The translations under genes and the position numbers were made by a program. Shown piece after piece: positions 7,530 through 14,982 of a stretch of 23,280 nucleotides of DNA; positions within the stretch are counted from its first letter, which is position 1; every line of letters starts with the position of its first letter. The notes beneath the pieces were generated by a model. The model was given only the letters and a program-made list of their open reading frames with translations. It did no database searches and was not told where the DNA came from. This DNA comes from JBFXAN01 sp050184225. Lineage in GTDB: Bacteria > Chloroflexota > Dehalococcoidia > CAUJGQ01. The stretch is taken from contig JBFXAN010000098.1 of NCBI GenBank assembly GCA_050184225.1, positions 1 to 23,280 of the forward strand, given 5' to 3'.

Positions 7530-9185
7530 CTACCGGTCCAACCAGACGTTCCAGAACAGCGAGGCGAGCGACGCGTTGTCGTATCCCTTCACGTACGTCT
7601 TCAGGGCGTCGTAGTTGTGAGACACGCCGAGGAAGATCGCCGGCACGTCGTCATACCAGAGCGCCTGGATCTCATCCACGACCGGACGCGCCTGCTCCAG
7701 ACTCGGTGCCTTTGCGAACTGCTGCTTCAGATCATCCAGCGCCGCACTCGTGTATTTGCCGACGTAGCTGGGACTGAGGATCGTCGAGCGCAGCGGATCC
7801 GAGGAGCCGGGACCGTGTCCGCCGGTGTGGAAGAGATCCCATTTCTCCGGGTTGTTCCGCACCGCCAGGGCCGTCGCCCAATCCGGCGTCTGCAAGTCAA
7901 CCTTGAACCCGATCGCTTCGAGCATCGACTTGGCGACCAGGCTCATGTTGTACATGTACCGATAGCTCGTGTTGCCGACGAGCGTGACCGGACGGCCGTC
8001 GTAGTTGGTGCTTTGCTGAAACTGCTGAAACAACTGGCGGGCCGTGGTGAGGTTCTTCTGGTCGAACCGGTCCGCGCCAACCTGGCTGGTGAGCGGGCCG
8101 GTACAGCCGAAGATCGCCGGACACTTCTCCCAAGCATTCGTGCCCCAGCCGGCGGTCATGAACTGGTCCACATCGACCGCCGCGAGGACGGCCTGGCGTG
8201 CGAGCTGACTGTCGAACGGCGGTCGCGTGTGGTTGAGATAGATCGCGTTGTAGAAGCCGATCGTCTGCTCGTAGACTTCAACATCGCTGCTGCCGTTGAG
8301 CTGGTCGAAGTAATCGGGCGGTGGCTGTGCCAGCGCGTCGAGGGTTCCCGCCTGGAACGCCGCCAGCCGGCTGTTCGGGTCGGGGATGATTGGAATGTCC
8401 ACCGTGTTCAGATAGACGGTGCGGGAGCCGGCCGCGTTGCTCGATGGACCGGGCGGGCCGGCATAGTCCTCGCGCCGCTGGAGGATGATCTCGCTGCCCT
8501 TCACCCACTCCTGCAGGCGGAACGGTCCGGAGGCGACCACATCATTGACGGGCGTTCCGATCGGCGTGCTCGCCGCCTCCTCGGTCATGATGTACGGCGC
8601 CTTTGGGCCGGCGGCGAGGGTGTCGATCAACACGGACCAGGGCTCCATCAGCTCGATCGCGAAGCTTCGCTCACCCCGCGCCTCCAGGCTGTTGAAGAGC
8701 GCGGCGGCCTGCCGGCCCGAAGAGACGGTCTTTCCCCAGCGCTGGATCGAGGCGACCACGTCGCTCGCCAAGACCGGCCGCCCGCCCTCGAACGTCGCGT
8801 CGTCTCGCAAAGTAAAGCGATACAGCCGGCGGTCGCTGCTTGCCTCATGGGACGCAACCAGAACGGGCTTCACCTGCTGATCCGCATCCCACGTGAAGAG
8901 TTGATCGTAAAGATTCATCGCGAGCTGCGTGGTGACGGCCGCCGCGGTGAACGTCGGATCGAGGGTCTCGATCGTCGCTTCCAATCCCCAGCGCAGCGTT
9001 CCTCCGCGCTTGGGCTCACGGACGCTCGTCGCGGCAGCCGGAGAGGCCGGTGTCTTGCTCGTCGTCGTGCCGTCTGAACACGCCGCAACGGCTGCCGCAA
9101 GGCCGGCCGTCATGCCGATGCTGAGGAATCGCCGCCGAGATGGCTGTGTCCAGCGTGCATGGCTGCCGTTGTAGTTACTGATCAC
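7530..9185 (-). CDS. ABC transporter substrate-binding lipoprotein, family 5 (peptide/nickel type)
   Basis: A 551-residue extracytoplasmic binding protein. The GTG at 9185 is preferred because AGGTGGAG lies just before it; the frame stays open further upstream but without a better start, and those residues do not resemble a signal. The N-terminus has a twin-arginine motif (SRRRFL, Arg17-19) followed by a hydrophobic stretch and a lipobox (AVAAC, Cys36), so it should be Tat-exported and lipid-anchored. The mature part has SBP_bac_5 features such as GGTLRWGLEATIETLDPTF and DVVASIQRWGK. It captures the solute for the two permeases downstream. Tat export suggests folding, or possibly cofactor or metal loading, before export. 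The ligand cannot be inferred. Confidence 0.93.
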   Translation of the reverse strand: MISNYNGSHARWTQPSRRRFLSIGMTAGLAAAVAACSDGTTTSKTPASPAAATSVREPKRGGTLRWGLEATIETLDPTFTAAAVTTQLAMNLYDQLFTWDADQQVKPVLVASHEASSDRRLYRFTLRDDATFEGGRPVLASDVVASIQRWGKTVSSGRQAAALFNSLEARGERSFAIELMEPWSVLIDTLAAGPKAPYIMTEEAASTPIGTPVNDVVASGPFRLQEWVKGSEIILQRREDYAGPPGPSSNAAGSRTVYLNTVDIPIIPDPNSRLAAFQAGTLDALAQPPPDYFDQLNGSSDVEVYEQTIGFYNAIYLNHTRPPFDSQLARQAVLAAVDVDQFMTAGWGTNAWEKCPAIFGCTGPLTSQVGADRFDQKNLTTARQLFQQFQQSTNYDGRPVTLVGNTSYRYMYNMSLVAKSMLEAIGFKVDLQTPDWATALAVRNNPEKWDLFHTGGHGPGSSDPLRSTILSPSYVGKYTSAALDDLKQQFAKAPSLEQARPVVDEIQALWYDDVPAIFLGVSHNYDALKTYVKGYDNASLASLFWNVWLDR

Positions 9186-9261
9186 GCTCCACCTACTGAT
9201 CTGGAACCTCACCTTCTCACCTGGAAGGTCGATGGTACGCCCGGCAGCGAGGCATCGAAAA

Positions 9262-9289
9262 ATCATATAGTATTCCCCAGCCTTGACAA
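9262..9289 (-). promoter_or_regulatory. Promoter of the binding-protein/permease operon
   Basis: On the minus strand TTGTCA (9289-9284) and TATGAT (9267-9262) are separated by 16 bp. Both hexamers are 5/6 matches to consensus. The start site would lie about 70 nt before the GTG of the binding-protein gene. Confidence 0.65.
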
Positions 9290-9291
9290 GG
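9281..9291. promoter_or_regulatory. Probable operator for the divergent GntR-type regulator
   Basis: CCTTGACAAGG is a perfect 5+1+5 palindrome overlapping the -35 box of the transport operon. Binding here would block RNA polymerase. The position between a regulator and a divergent target operon is typical for GntR/FCD regulators. A separate -10-like TACAAT for the regulator lies at 9342-9347. Confidence 0.45.
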
Positions 9292-9415
9292 TTTCGCAAT
9301 TTGATCCACGATGGACTGCGCCCACCCGGCGATCATTCATATACAATTACGGCGACTGGACAGCAACCGCCGTACGGACTGCAGTGAACAGTGAGCGTGG
9401 GTCAGACGGAGCAAG

Positions 9416-10147
9416 ATGCAAGACGGTGCCCGCCCTGAGTGGCCGAATGCCACGAAAGAAGATCAAGCGTATCAACACATTCGGTGGGCAATCCTCGATC
9501 GGTCACTGCTGCCTGGGATGCGTGTGGGGATCAGCGAAACCGCCCGCTTCCTCGGCTTCAGTGAGATCCCGGTGCGCTCGGCGCTGCAGCGGCTCGCCGG
9601 CGAAGGTTTTGTGAAGTTGACGCCCAACACCGGCTTCCGCGTCGCGGAGCACGAACCGGTGGTCACCGCTGAAGCCGAGTTGCTCTATGCCGAGCTGTGG
9701 GCGTTGACCGGCCGGCTCGCGGCCCTCCGCGGCACCGAGGCGGACTTTGACGAACTGGCGGCGATCCATGCCGAGTCGTTGCGCGCCGTGGAAAGCGACG
9801 ACCTTCTGCAGTTCCTCCAGATCGGAAGCCGGTTTCACCGTGCCCTGACCCAGGCATCGAAGAGCACGTACCTGAGCCGGATCACAGCGCAGGTCCGGGC
9901 TGATGCGTCGCATGGGGTTTCCAACTACAACCCGTCATCCGACCGGCTCCTGAATTCCTACCGCAGTCATGAGCAGACGCTGCACGCGTTGCGCCAACGC
10001 CAGCCGGAGCGGGTGGCACAGTTGCTCCGCTGGCACGTCTATGACTCCGTCTCGGTTGCGGATCTGCTCCCAGACGACCCGAACGCGAACGACGGCGTGC
10101 GCGCGCGCACCGTCAGCCTTGAAAGCCTGCTCTACGGAGTTCTCTAG
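9416..10147 (+). CDS. GntR-family transcriptional regulator with FCD ligand domain
   Basis: A 243-residue DNA-binding protein. The winged helix is at about 20-76 (AYQHIRWAIL...IPVRSALQRLAGEGFVKL), followed by an all-helical FCD domain that senses a small carboxylate, often through a metal. Three histidines of the usual metal site are visible (His141 in SRFHRAL, His185 in SHEQ, His207 in RWHVYD); the usual Asp before the first His is replaced by Gly137. The start has GGAG (9408-9411) at 4 nt. It is divergent from the transport operon and probably represses it, using the palindrome at 9281-9291. It is also upstream of the DyP cluster in the same direction, but a 188-bp gap makes shared transcription uncertain. 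Confidence 0.9.
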   Translation: MQDGARPEWPNATKEDQAYQHIRWAILDRSLLPGMRVGISETARFLGFSEIPVRSALQRLAGEGFVKLTPNTGFRVAEHEPVVTAEAELLYAELWALTGRLAALRGTEADFDELAAIHAESLRAVESDDLLQFLQIGSRFHRALTQASKSTYLSRITAQVRADASHGVSNYNPSSDRLLNSYRSHEQTLHALRQRQPERVAQLLRWHVYDSVSVADLLPDDPNANDGVRARTVSLESLLYGVL

Positions 10148-10335
10148 CGATGCCGCATGAGTCACCAACAACCGGTGCACGCGCTCCGCCAACCCTCACG
10201 CAGGCAGGATGGACCGACGATTGACGTCGGCTCGCTCATTTGGGAGGAACTGGGCCACGCGGGAGTCTGCCCCATGGCTCAGACGAACACAGGCGAGTAA
10301 TTAGTGAGTCGTGAGACAGGAAAGGTAATCCGACC

Positions 10336-10764
10336 ATGGCAGCTTCTACCACCAGTCAGGTACAAAATGCACTCAATCTGGTCATGACGATGAAGCCTGG
10401 GATGCAGGCCGGCATCACGGCTGCCGGACCGCAACTGATGGACAAGATCCGGTCGGGAGCCGATGCGATCGGCACGCTGCACGATGCGCGCTTCGTCCAG
10501 CTCAACGACAACACCGTCGGCCTCTTCACCACCTACGATGGCGACTTGGACACCTATGTCATGGACTTCACCAAGCACCTTGGCGATGTCTTCGACCTTC
10601 TGCTCCCCCATACGATCGATTCACCGCCCCTCCCGGTTGAGAAGAACGTGCAAGCGTTCATCGACTGGGTGAGAGTGCACGACCTTCCGTCTGTCTCGGG
10701 TGTGTACAGCGCCTACCCGACATTGAGTGTTCAGGACATTCGGGCACTGGCCGCCAAAGGCTGA
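10336..10764 (+). CDS. Unrecognised 142-aa protein, first gene of the DyP cluster
   Basis: A soluble protein with no signal peptide or membrane segment. The ribosome site AGGAAAGG (10318-10325) lies 10 nt before the ATG. Residues 48-57 (TLHDARFVQL) and 67-78 (YDGDLDTYVMDF), then a long helix, alternate strand and helix in a way that recalls a small alpha/beta ferredoxin-like (dimeric barrel) domain, the fold also used by DyP and chlorite dismutase proteins; this is a guess from pattern, not a family match. A conserved-looking end (SGVYSAYPTLSVQDIRALAA) follows. A 26-bp palindrome separates it from the peroxidase gene. Its role is unknown; the context suggests a partner or substrate protein of the peroxidase. 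Confidence 0.8.
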   Translation: MAASTTSQVQNALNLVMTMKPGMQAGITAAGPQLMDKIRSGADAIGTLHDARFVQLNDNTVGLFTTYDGDLDTYVMDFTKHLGDVFDLLLPHTIDSPPLPVEKNVQAFIDWVRVHDLPSVSGVYSAYPTLSVQDIRALAAKG

Positions 10765-10766
10765 GC

Positions 10767-10792
10767 CGGCGTGGCGGCCGGCCGCCACGCCG
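10767..10792. repeat. Perfect 26-bp palindrome between cluster genes 1 and 2
   Basis: The 26 bases are fully self-complementary around GGCC|GGCC, beginning 2 nt after the stop of the 142-aa gene. In RNA it would form a strong hairpin and could lower read-through or set a different expression level for the first gene. There is no T-tract. Confidence 0.75.
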
Positions 10793-10865
10793 TCGTGCAC
10801 CACTACGACACTGGGCGCGGGTGTAGCGCGCGCGGTCGATTGTGGTGTGTGGTGAGAGATCTGCG

Positions 10866-12275
10866 ATGACGACACTCGATCTGGACGACATCCAGGGAAT
10901 CATCCTGCGCCGCTATCCCATGCCGGTCGCCCGCCACTTCCTGTTGGCGGTGCGCGATCCGGCGGCTGCCCGTGCAGCCCTTGGACTCCTGGTCAGCGGG
11001 GACGAGGCGGCTGCTCCTCAGGTTTCGTCGTCGGCGACACCTGTGCCCACGATCGCCTATCGGCTGTACGTGGGCATTACCTGGCCGGGCCTGGTCGCGC
11101 TCGAAGTGACGGATCGCGTGCCGTCTCTCTCCTTTCGCTCGTTCCCGGCGTTCGTCGCCGGGGCGGCTGCGCGGGCGGTAATGCTGGGAGACAGCGGGGC
11201 GAGCGCGCCGGAGCATTGGATCAGCGGCTTCGGATCCGACAGCGGCCACGTCTTGGTCACCCTCTACGGCCGGGGACGCGCAGAGTTGGCGGAATATTCC
11301 GATCGCCTGAGCGCGCTCTTTACCTGCAACGATGCATTCTCAGAAATCTGGCGCGGCGACGGCGAGGCCCTGATCGAGAAGGATCAGAACGGCGTGTCGG
11401 GTTACGTGCGCAAGGCGCATTTCGGCTACACCGACGCCATCACCGAACCCGTCATCCGCGGCGGGCCGGGACCCTACCCACCCGAGCGCCAGCAACCGTG
11501 CGACCCGTGGATATTCGTGCTCATGGATGAAGCGCCCAACTACTACGTCCCCGATCCGCCGGAACTGGGGCGCAACGGCAGCTTCGCTGTCTTCCGCATC
11601 GAAGAACAGGATGTGGCCGGCTTCGAGAACTTTCTCCAGAGTCAGAAGGACCGGATCGACCCGGAACTGCTGGCGGCCAAACTCATGGGGCGCTGGCGCA
11701 ATGGTGTCCCGTTGGCACTGTCGCCGGACACCGATTCCCCACCGGGCGGCATCGCCCCGGATCAGCTGAACAACTTCGATTATGTGAACGCGGACGGGTC
11801 CGGTGATCCCTGGGGCGAGCGCACGCCGATCGGCGCGCACATCCGCCGGGTGAATCCGCGCGGTCAGCCGATCAAGGGTCAGGGCGTGCCGGGCGGCAGC
11901 AACAACGACCACCGCATCCTCCGACGCGCTCTACCATACGGGCCGACCTACGTGCCGAGCGAGCCGTATGACGGGATCGAGCGGGGGCTGATCGGTCACT
12001 TCATCAACGCCATCATCGAGAACCAGTTCGAGTTCGTGCTGCGCGAGTGGATAAACAACGCCGATGCCGTTGGGGCTGTGCGGCTCGATCCGCACTCCAA
12101 AGGCGTGATCACCGGTACGAACGATCCATCGGACAGCGTCTTCGAGATCCCTCAGCCAGGCGGCGCCTCACCGATCCGCATCACGGGTTTCAGCAGCTTC
12201 ACGACCACGCGGGCGACCGCCTATTGCTTTCTGCCCAGCATCACGGCGCTGAAGTTCATCGCCGGGCTGCGGTAG
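10866..12275 (+). CDS. DyP-type haem peroxidase
   Basis: A 469-residue dye-decolourising-type peroxidase, which uses haem b and peroxide to oxidise bulky substrates. Family features in order: the N-terminal DDIQGIILRRYPMP, the distal motif HFGYTDAITEP with the catalytic Asp190 (the usual GXXDG reads GYTDA here), the proximal haem His325 in GAHIRRVNPR, and the distal arginine region HRILRRALPYG (Arg353/354). The length and inserts fit the larger class of DyPs rather than the short bacterial EfeB type. There is no Tat or Sec signal and no encapsulin-targeting tail at the C-terminus, so it is probably free in the cytoplasm. The ATG at 10866 gives the standard N-terminus; the in-frame ATG at 10842 lacks a ribosome site. 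It is the only recognisable enzyme of the five-gene cluster. Confidence 0.92.
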   Translation: MTTLDLDDIQGIILRRYPMPVARHFLLAVRDPAAARAALGLLVSGDEAAAPQVSSSATPVPTIAYRLYVGITWPGLVALEVTDRVPSLSFRSFPAFVAGAAARAVMLGDSGASAPEHWISGFGSDSGHVLVTLYGRGRAELAEYSDRLSALFTCNDAFSEIWRGDGEALIEKDQNGVSGYVRKAHFGYTDAITEPVIRGGPGPYPPERQQPCDPWIFVLMDEAPNYYVPDPPELGRNGSFAVFRIEEQDVAGFENFLQSQKDRIDPELLAAKLMGRWRNGVPLALSPDTDSPPGGIAPDQLNNFDYVNADGSGDPWGERTPIGAHIRRVNPRGQPIKGQGVPGGSNNDHRILRRALPYGPTYVPSEPYDGIERGLIGHFINAIIENQFEFVLREWINNADAVGAVRLDPHSKGVITGTNDPSDSVFEIPQPGGASPIRITGFSSFTTTRATAYCFLPSITALKFIAGLR

Positions 12276-12347
12276 CCCACTCGGCTTGTCGCACGACGGT
12301 GGGATGCACGCAATCGCGAGATTGTTCTTAGAGGAACGGGGATTATC

Positions 12348-12947
12348 ATGAACCAGTCCCTCAGCAACCAGCCAGATAGCAGTGTCGGACCGGCGAGTGC
12401 CGCGGCTCAACCAATCTCCTCAACGGCCAAGCCAGCGCCGGCGCCCAGCGATGGCGCTGGCCCCAGCGCCGCGAGCACTGAGCATCACGAAAAGGAGCAT
12501 ATCCACTGGGGACGGCTCCTCCAGCGGCGGCTCCTGATCCGGGTCACGCTCCCGACGCTGATCGGCATCGTCCAGCTGGTCTTCGCCGTTGTCGCGGTCA
12601 CCGGCGGCAACACCCCGGCGCGAATCCTCTTGTGGATGTTTCCGGCGATCATCGCGGGCTATGTCTTCGGGCGCATAACGAAGATCGCCTGGGCCCACGA
12701 GGGCACCCAGATTGCTTTGGTCCGAGGGCAGATCCTGATCACGGTGGCATACATTCTGGTGCGCATCGGCACAAAGATCGCGCTCAACGAGACACTCGGC
12801 GACCGCGTGAACCTGGCCGACGTGCTCCTGGTGCTGTCCTTCGGCTTCTTCCTGGGACGTACGTTGGGGCTGGCTGACCAGATATGGCAAGCACTCTCCA
12901 GCCGGCACAGCCAGCCGGCGGTCGCCGAAAACCCCGCAGGAGGATGA
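12348..12947 (+). CDS. Unrecognised four-helix membrane protein with His-rich N-terminus
   Basis: A 199-residue protein. Residues 1-44 are Pro/Ala/Ser-rich and probably disordered. Next is a His-rich acidic stretch (EHHEKEHIHW, 45-54; His46, 47, 51, 53), then four hydrophobic segments at about 67-86, 91-109, 127-147 and 155-174. Basic residues before the first helix suggest a cytoplasmic N-terminus. The His cluster could bind metal or haem, but this is inference. It starts 72 nt after the peroxidase gene and its stop overlaps the AGGAGG-bearing leader of the DUF4331 gene, so it is part of the operon. No family is recognised. It may anchor the soluble cluster proteins to the membrane or pass electrons or substrate. 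Confidence 0.8.
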   Translation: MNQSLSNQPDSSVGPASAAAQPISSTAKPAPAPSDGAGPSAASTEHHEKEHIHWGRLLQRRLLIRVTLPTLIGIVQLVFAVVAVTGGNTPARILLWMFPAIIAGYVFGRITKIAWAHEGTQIALVRGQILITVAYILVRIGTKIALNETLGDRVNLADVLLVLSFGFFLGRTLGLADQIWQALSSRHSQPAVAENPAGG

Positions 12948-12955
12948 CGATCACC

Positions 12956-14128
12956 ATGTCAGACCACTTTTCCGGCTTCCGCGCCCTCGCTGCGCCCGTC
13001 GCCGACATCACCGATGTCTACGCCTTCCCCAGTCCGGAGCGGCCCGGCTGCCTGGTGCTCGTGATGAACGTGCTACCCTTTGCCAGCCCGTCCGCGCTCT
13101 TCTCCGACGCGATCATTTACCGGTTCCGGCTGCGGCCTGTCACGATTGCCTCGGTCGGGCCTGGAGCATCATTCGCGGTTGGCACGGACGAATACACGTT
13201 CGATTGTCGCTTTACGTCGCCTGCAAGCCCCAACGGTAGCGAGGCGATGACACAAGAAGGAACCTGCATCGGACCCGCGGGTGCATCAGTCACGTTCCGC
13301 GTGAACGATGAAGCGGGGGGGCAGGGCACAGCGATGCGCGCCTTCGCCGGAACCCGGCTCGACTCGTTCTTCATCGACGGCGTCGCAGTGGCCACCACCA
13401 TGATCACGCATACATTGCAGTTCAAGACTCCCAGCCACAACAACTTCGATGGCCTCAACGCTCTCAGTATCGTCGTCGAAGCCGAAACCGCTGAACTGTT
13501 TGGCCGTGACGCCGGCCCACTGTTCGCGGTGATTGGGGAAACGGTGACGGCCGGGGCGCCGTCGATCCGCGTGGAGCGCGTCGGCCGTCCGGAGATCAAG
13601 AACGTCATCTTGAGCAGCAAGGACTTCGACCAGGTCAATCACAACCTGGAGATTCGCGATCTCTATAACGAGGAGGACGCCTTCGACCTGGCGCCGGTCT
13701 ACCTCGGAGCCTACGGGGCGCGCCTGAACGCGAACCTCGCCTTCTACGACGGCCTTGATGACAAAACAGACTGGACGCCGGACGCGAAGGGTCATCATCC
13801 GCTCACCAACCTGCTGCTCGCCGATTTCCTCGTCGTCGACACCTCGAAGCCGTTCGCCGATGGCGCCTTCCTCGAGATCGAGCAGGCGATGCTCGCGGGT
13901 ACACCGCACCAGACGTGCGGCGGCCGGCCTCTGAACGACGACATCATCGACACGCTGTATGGCTGGATGATCAACGCCGGCACAGGTCCGCATATCAGCG
14001 ATGGCGTGGACCATGCGACGGTGCCGGCATCGCGGACCTTCCCGTATCTGGCGCAGCCGAATCCCAACCCACCCCCGCGCACGGCCCCGCCCAGCGCGGC
14101 AGTCCTCCAGCCCGAGCCATATGCCTAA
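12956..14128 (+). CDS. DUF4331-family protein
   Basis: A 390-residue protein beginning SDHFSGFRALAAPVADITDVYAFPSP, a pattern typical of DUF4331 proteins (SDH..., D-x-TDVYAF). It continues with several beta-rich blocks and LADFLVVDTSKPFADGAFLEIE, and has a Pro-rich tail after about residue 365. The function of DUF4331 is unknown. No signal peptide is seen, so it is probably cytoplasmic, unlike many relatives. The start is uncertain: AGGAGG (12938-12943) abuts an ATG at 12944, which overlaps the previous stop as ATGA, and lies 12 nt before ATG 12956. The later ATG gives the conserved N-terminus and is preferred. Its tight coupling to the membrane-protein gene suggests joint function. Confidence 0.85.
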   Translation: MSDHFSGFRALAAPVADITDVYAFPSPERPGCLVLVMNVLPFASPSALFSDAIIYRFRLRPVTIASVGPGASFAVGTDEYTFDCRFTSPASPNGSEAMTQEGTCIGPAGASVTFRVNDEAGGQGTAMRAFAGTRLDSFFIDGVAVATTMITHTLQFKTPSHNNFDGLNALSIVVEAETAELFGRDAGPLFAVIGETVTAGAPSIRVERVGRPEIKNVILSSKDFDQVNHNLEIRDLYNEEDAFDLAPVYLGAYGARLNANLAFYDGLDDKTDWTPDAKGHHPLTNLLLADFLVVDTSKPFADGAFLEIEQAMLAGTPHQTCGGRPLNDDIIDTLYGWMINAGTGPHISDGVDHATVPASRTFPYLAQPNPNPPPRTAPPSAAVLQPEPYA

Positions 14129-14141
14129 AGAAAGGAACGAC

Positions 14142-14903
14142 ATGGCGCTCACTCCCCTCCCGGTACAGATCGATCTCGACCAACTCCTCTGCCACGAACG
14201 GGGCAAACGAGGTAAGCACGGGGAGCCATACCTCTGGACGATCTTCTTCAAGCTCGATGGCACGACCGCCTCGATGAGCGATCCGGACTTCACGCTCTCC
14301 GGACCGGCGACCACGGCGCCGGCCCCAGGGAGCCACGGCGATCTTGGCGCGCAGAAGATCCAGAGCGGTGACACGATACCTATCCCCGCCGCCGTTGGCC
14401 ACTGGCAGACGACTCTCACACCGATCCCCGTGGCCGAGCAGTTCCAGAAGGCCGGCGCGCCGGCGAGCATCGGCGGCGCGCTCGGCGTGGCCATGATTCT
14501 CCTGGAACAGGAATGGACCAGCGAACGTGTGGCCGAGGCGGGTCATGCCGCGCTGAACACCGCCGTGCAGCAAGAACTGAACCGTATCGTCGACGGCATC
14601 GGTCTCAAGCACCCCAAGTTGACACCGGCCGACTTCGAAGGGGTTGCGGGGACCGTGAAGCAGTCGATCAAATCCGCCATCCTCAAGGAGAGCTCCATCT
14701 TTCAAGATGTGGCCAATCTCATCAACAAGGATGCGGTGCTTGGCATGCAGTTTGCCGTCGTGACACACAAGGAACTGGCGACGAATCCGTCTCAGCCGCT
14801 CTCCGAGCGCTTTCAACCAAAGGATCGTGGCGACTGGGAGATCCGCGGTGCCGTGAAAGCCGACGCTGCCAGTAGCATCCCGGCCGGCCCGCCCGCGTCG
14901 TAA
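14142..14903 (+). CDS. Unrecognised 253-aa protein, last gene of the DyP cluster
   Basis: A soluble protein without signal or membrane helix. It begins with a beta-strand-like segment carrying Cys17-His18 (DLDQLLCHE), then EPYLWTIFFKLDG (28-40) and a Gly/Pro-rich middle with GDTIPIP. The second half is helical (WTSERVAEAGHAALNTAVQQ onward). The N-terminal pattern recalls small beta-sandwich domains that accompany oxidative enzymes, but no named family is recognised. ATG 14142 has AAAGGA 5 nt upstream and lies 13 nt after the DUF4331 stop; an in-frame ATG at 14121 would overlap that gene. It ends the operon, facing the convergent beta-lactamase-like gene. Confidence 0.82.
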   Translation: MALTPLPVQIDLDQLLCHERGKRGKHGEPYLWTIFFKLDGTTASMSDPDFTLSGPATTAPAPGSHGDLGAQKIQSGDTIPIPAAVGHWQTTLTPIPVAEQFQKAGAPASIGGALGVAMILLEQEWTSERVAEAGHAALNTAVQQELNRIVDGIGLKHPKLTPADFEGVAGTVKQSIKSAILKESSIFQDVANLINKDAVLGMQFAVVTHKELATNPSQPLSERFQPKDRGDWEIRGAVKADAASSIPAGPPAS

Positions 14904-14982
14904 TCCGGCCGGTATCCTGGCCCAGGAGTCTCCCCCTCAGCGTCGAGTGCGCACAACGCGCGGCGCGATAGAACTGTCTCAA

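Noticed and set aside
7617..9077. 486-codon plus-strand frame opposite the binding-protein gene
   Set aside because: Arg-rich shadow of a clear family 5 binding protein.
10157..10300. 47-codon frame between the GntR regulator and the DyP cluster
   Set aside because: No ribosome site, no recognisable features, and it could be chance in a short gap.
10866..12275. DyP as encapsulin cargo
   Set aside because: No encapsulin shell gene nearby and no targeting peptide at the C-terminus, which ends in ALKFIAGLR.
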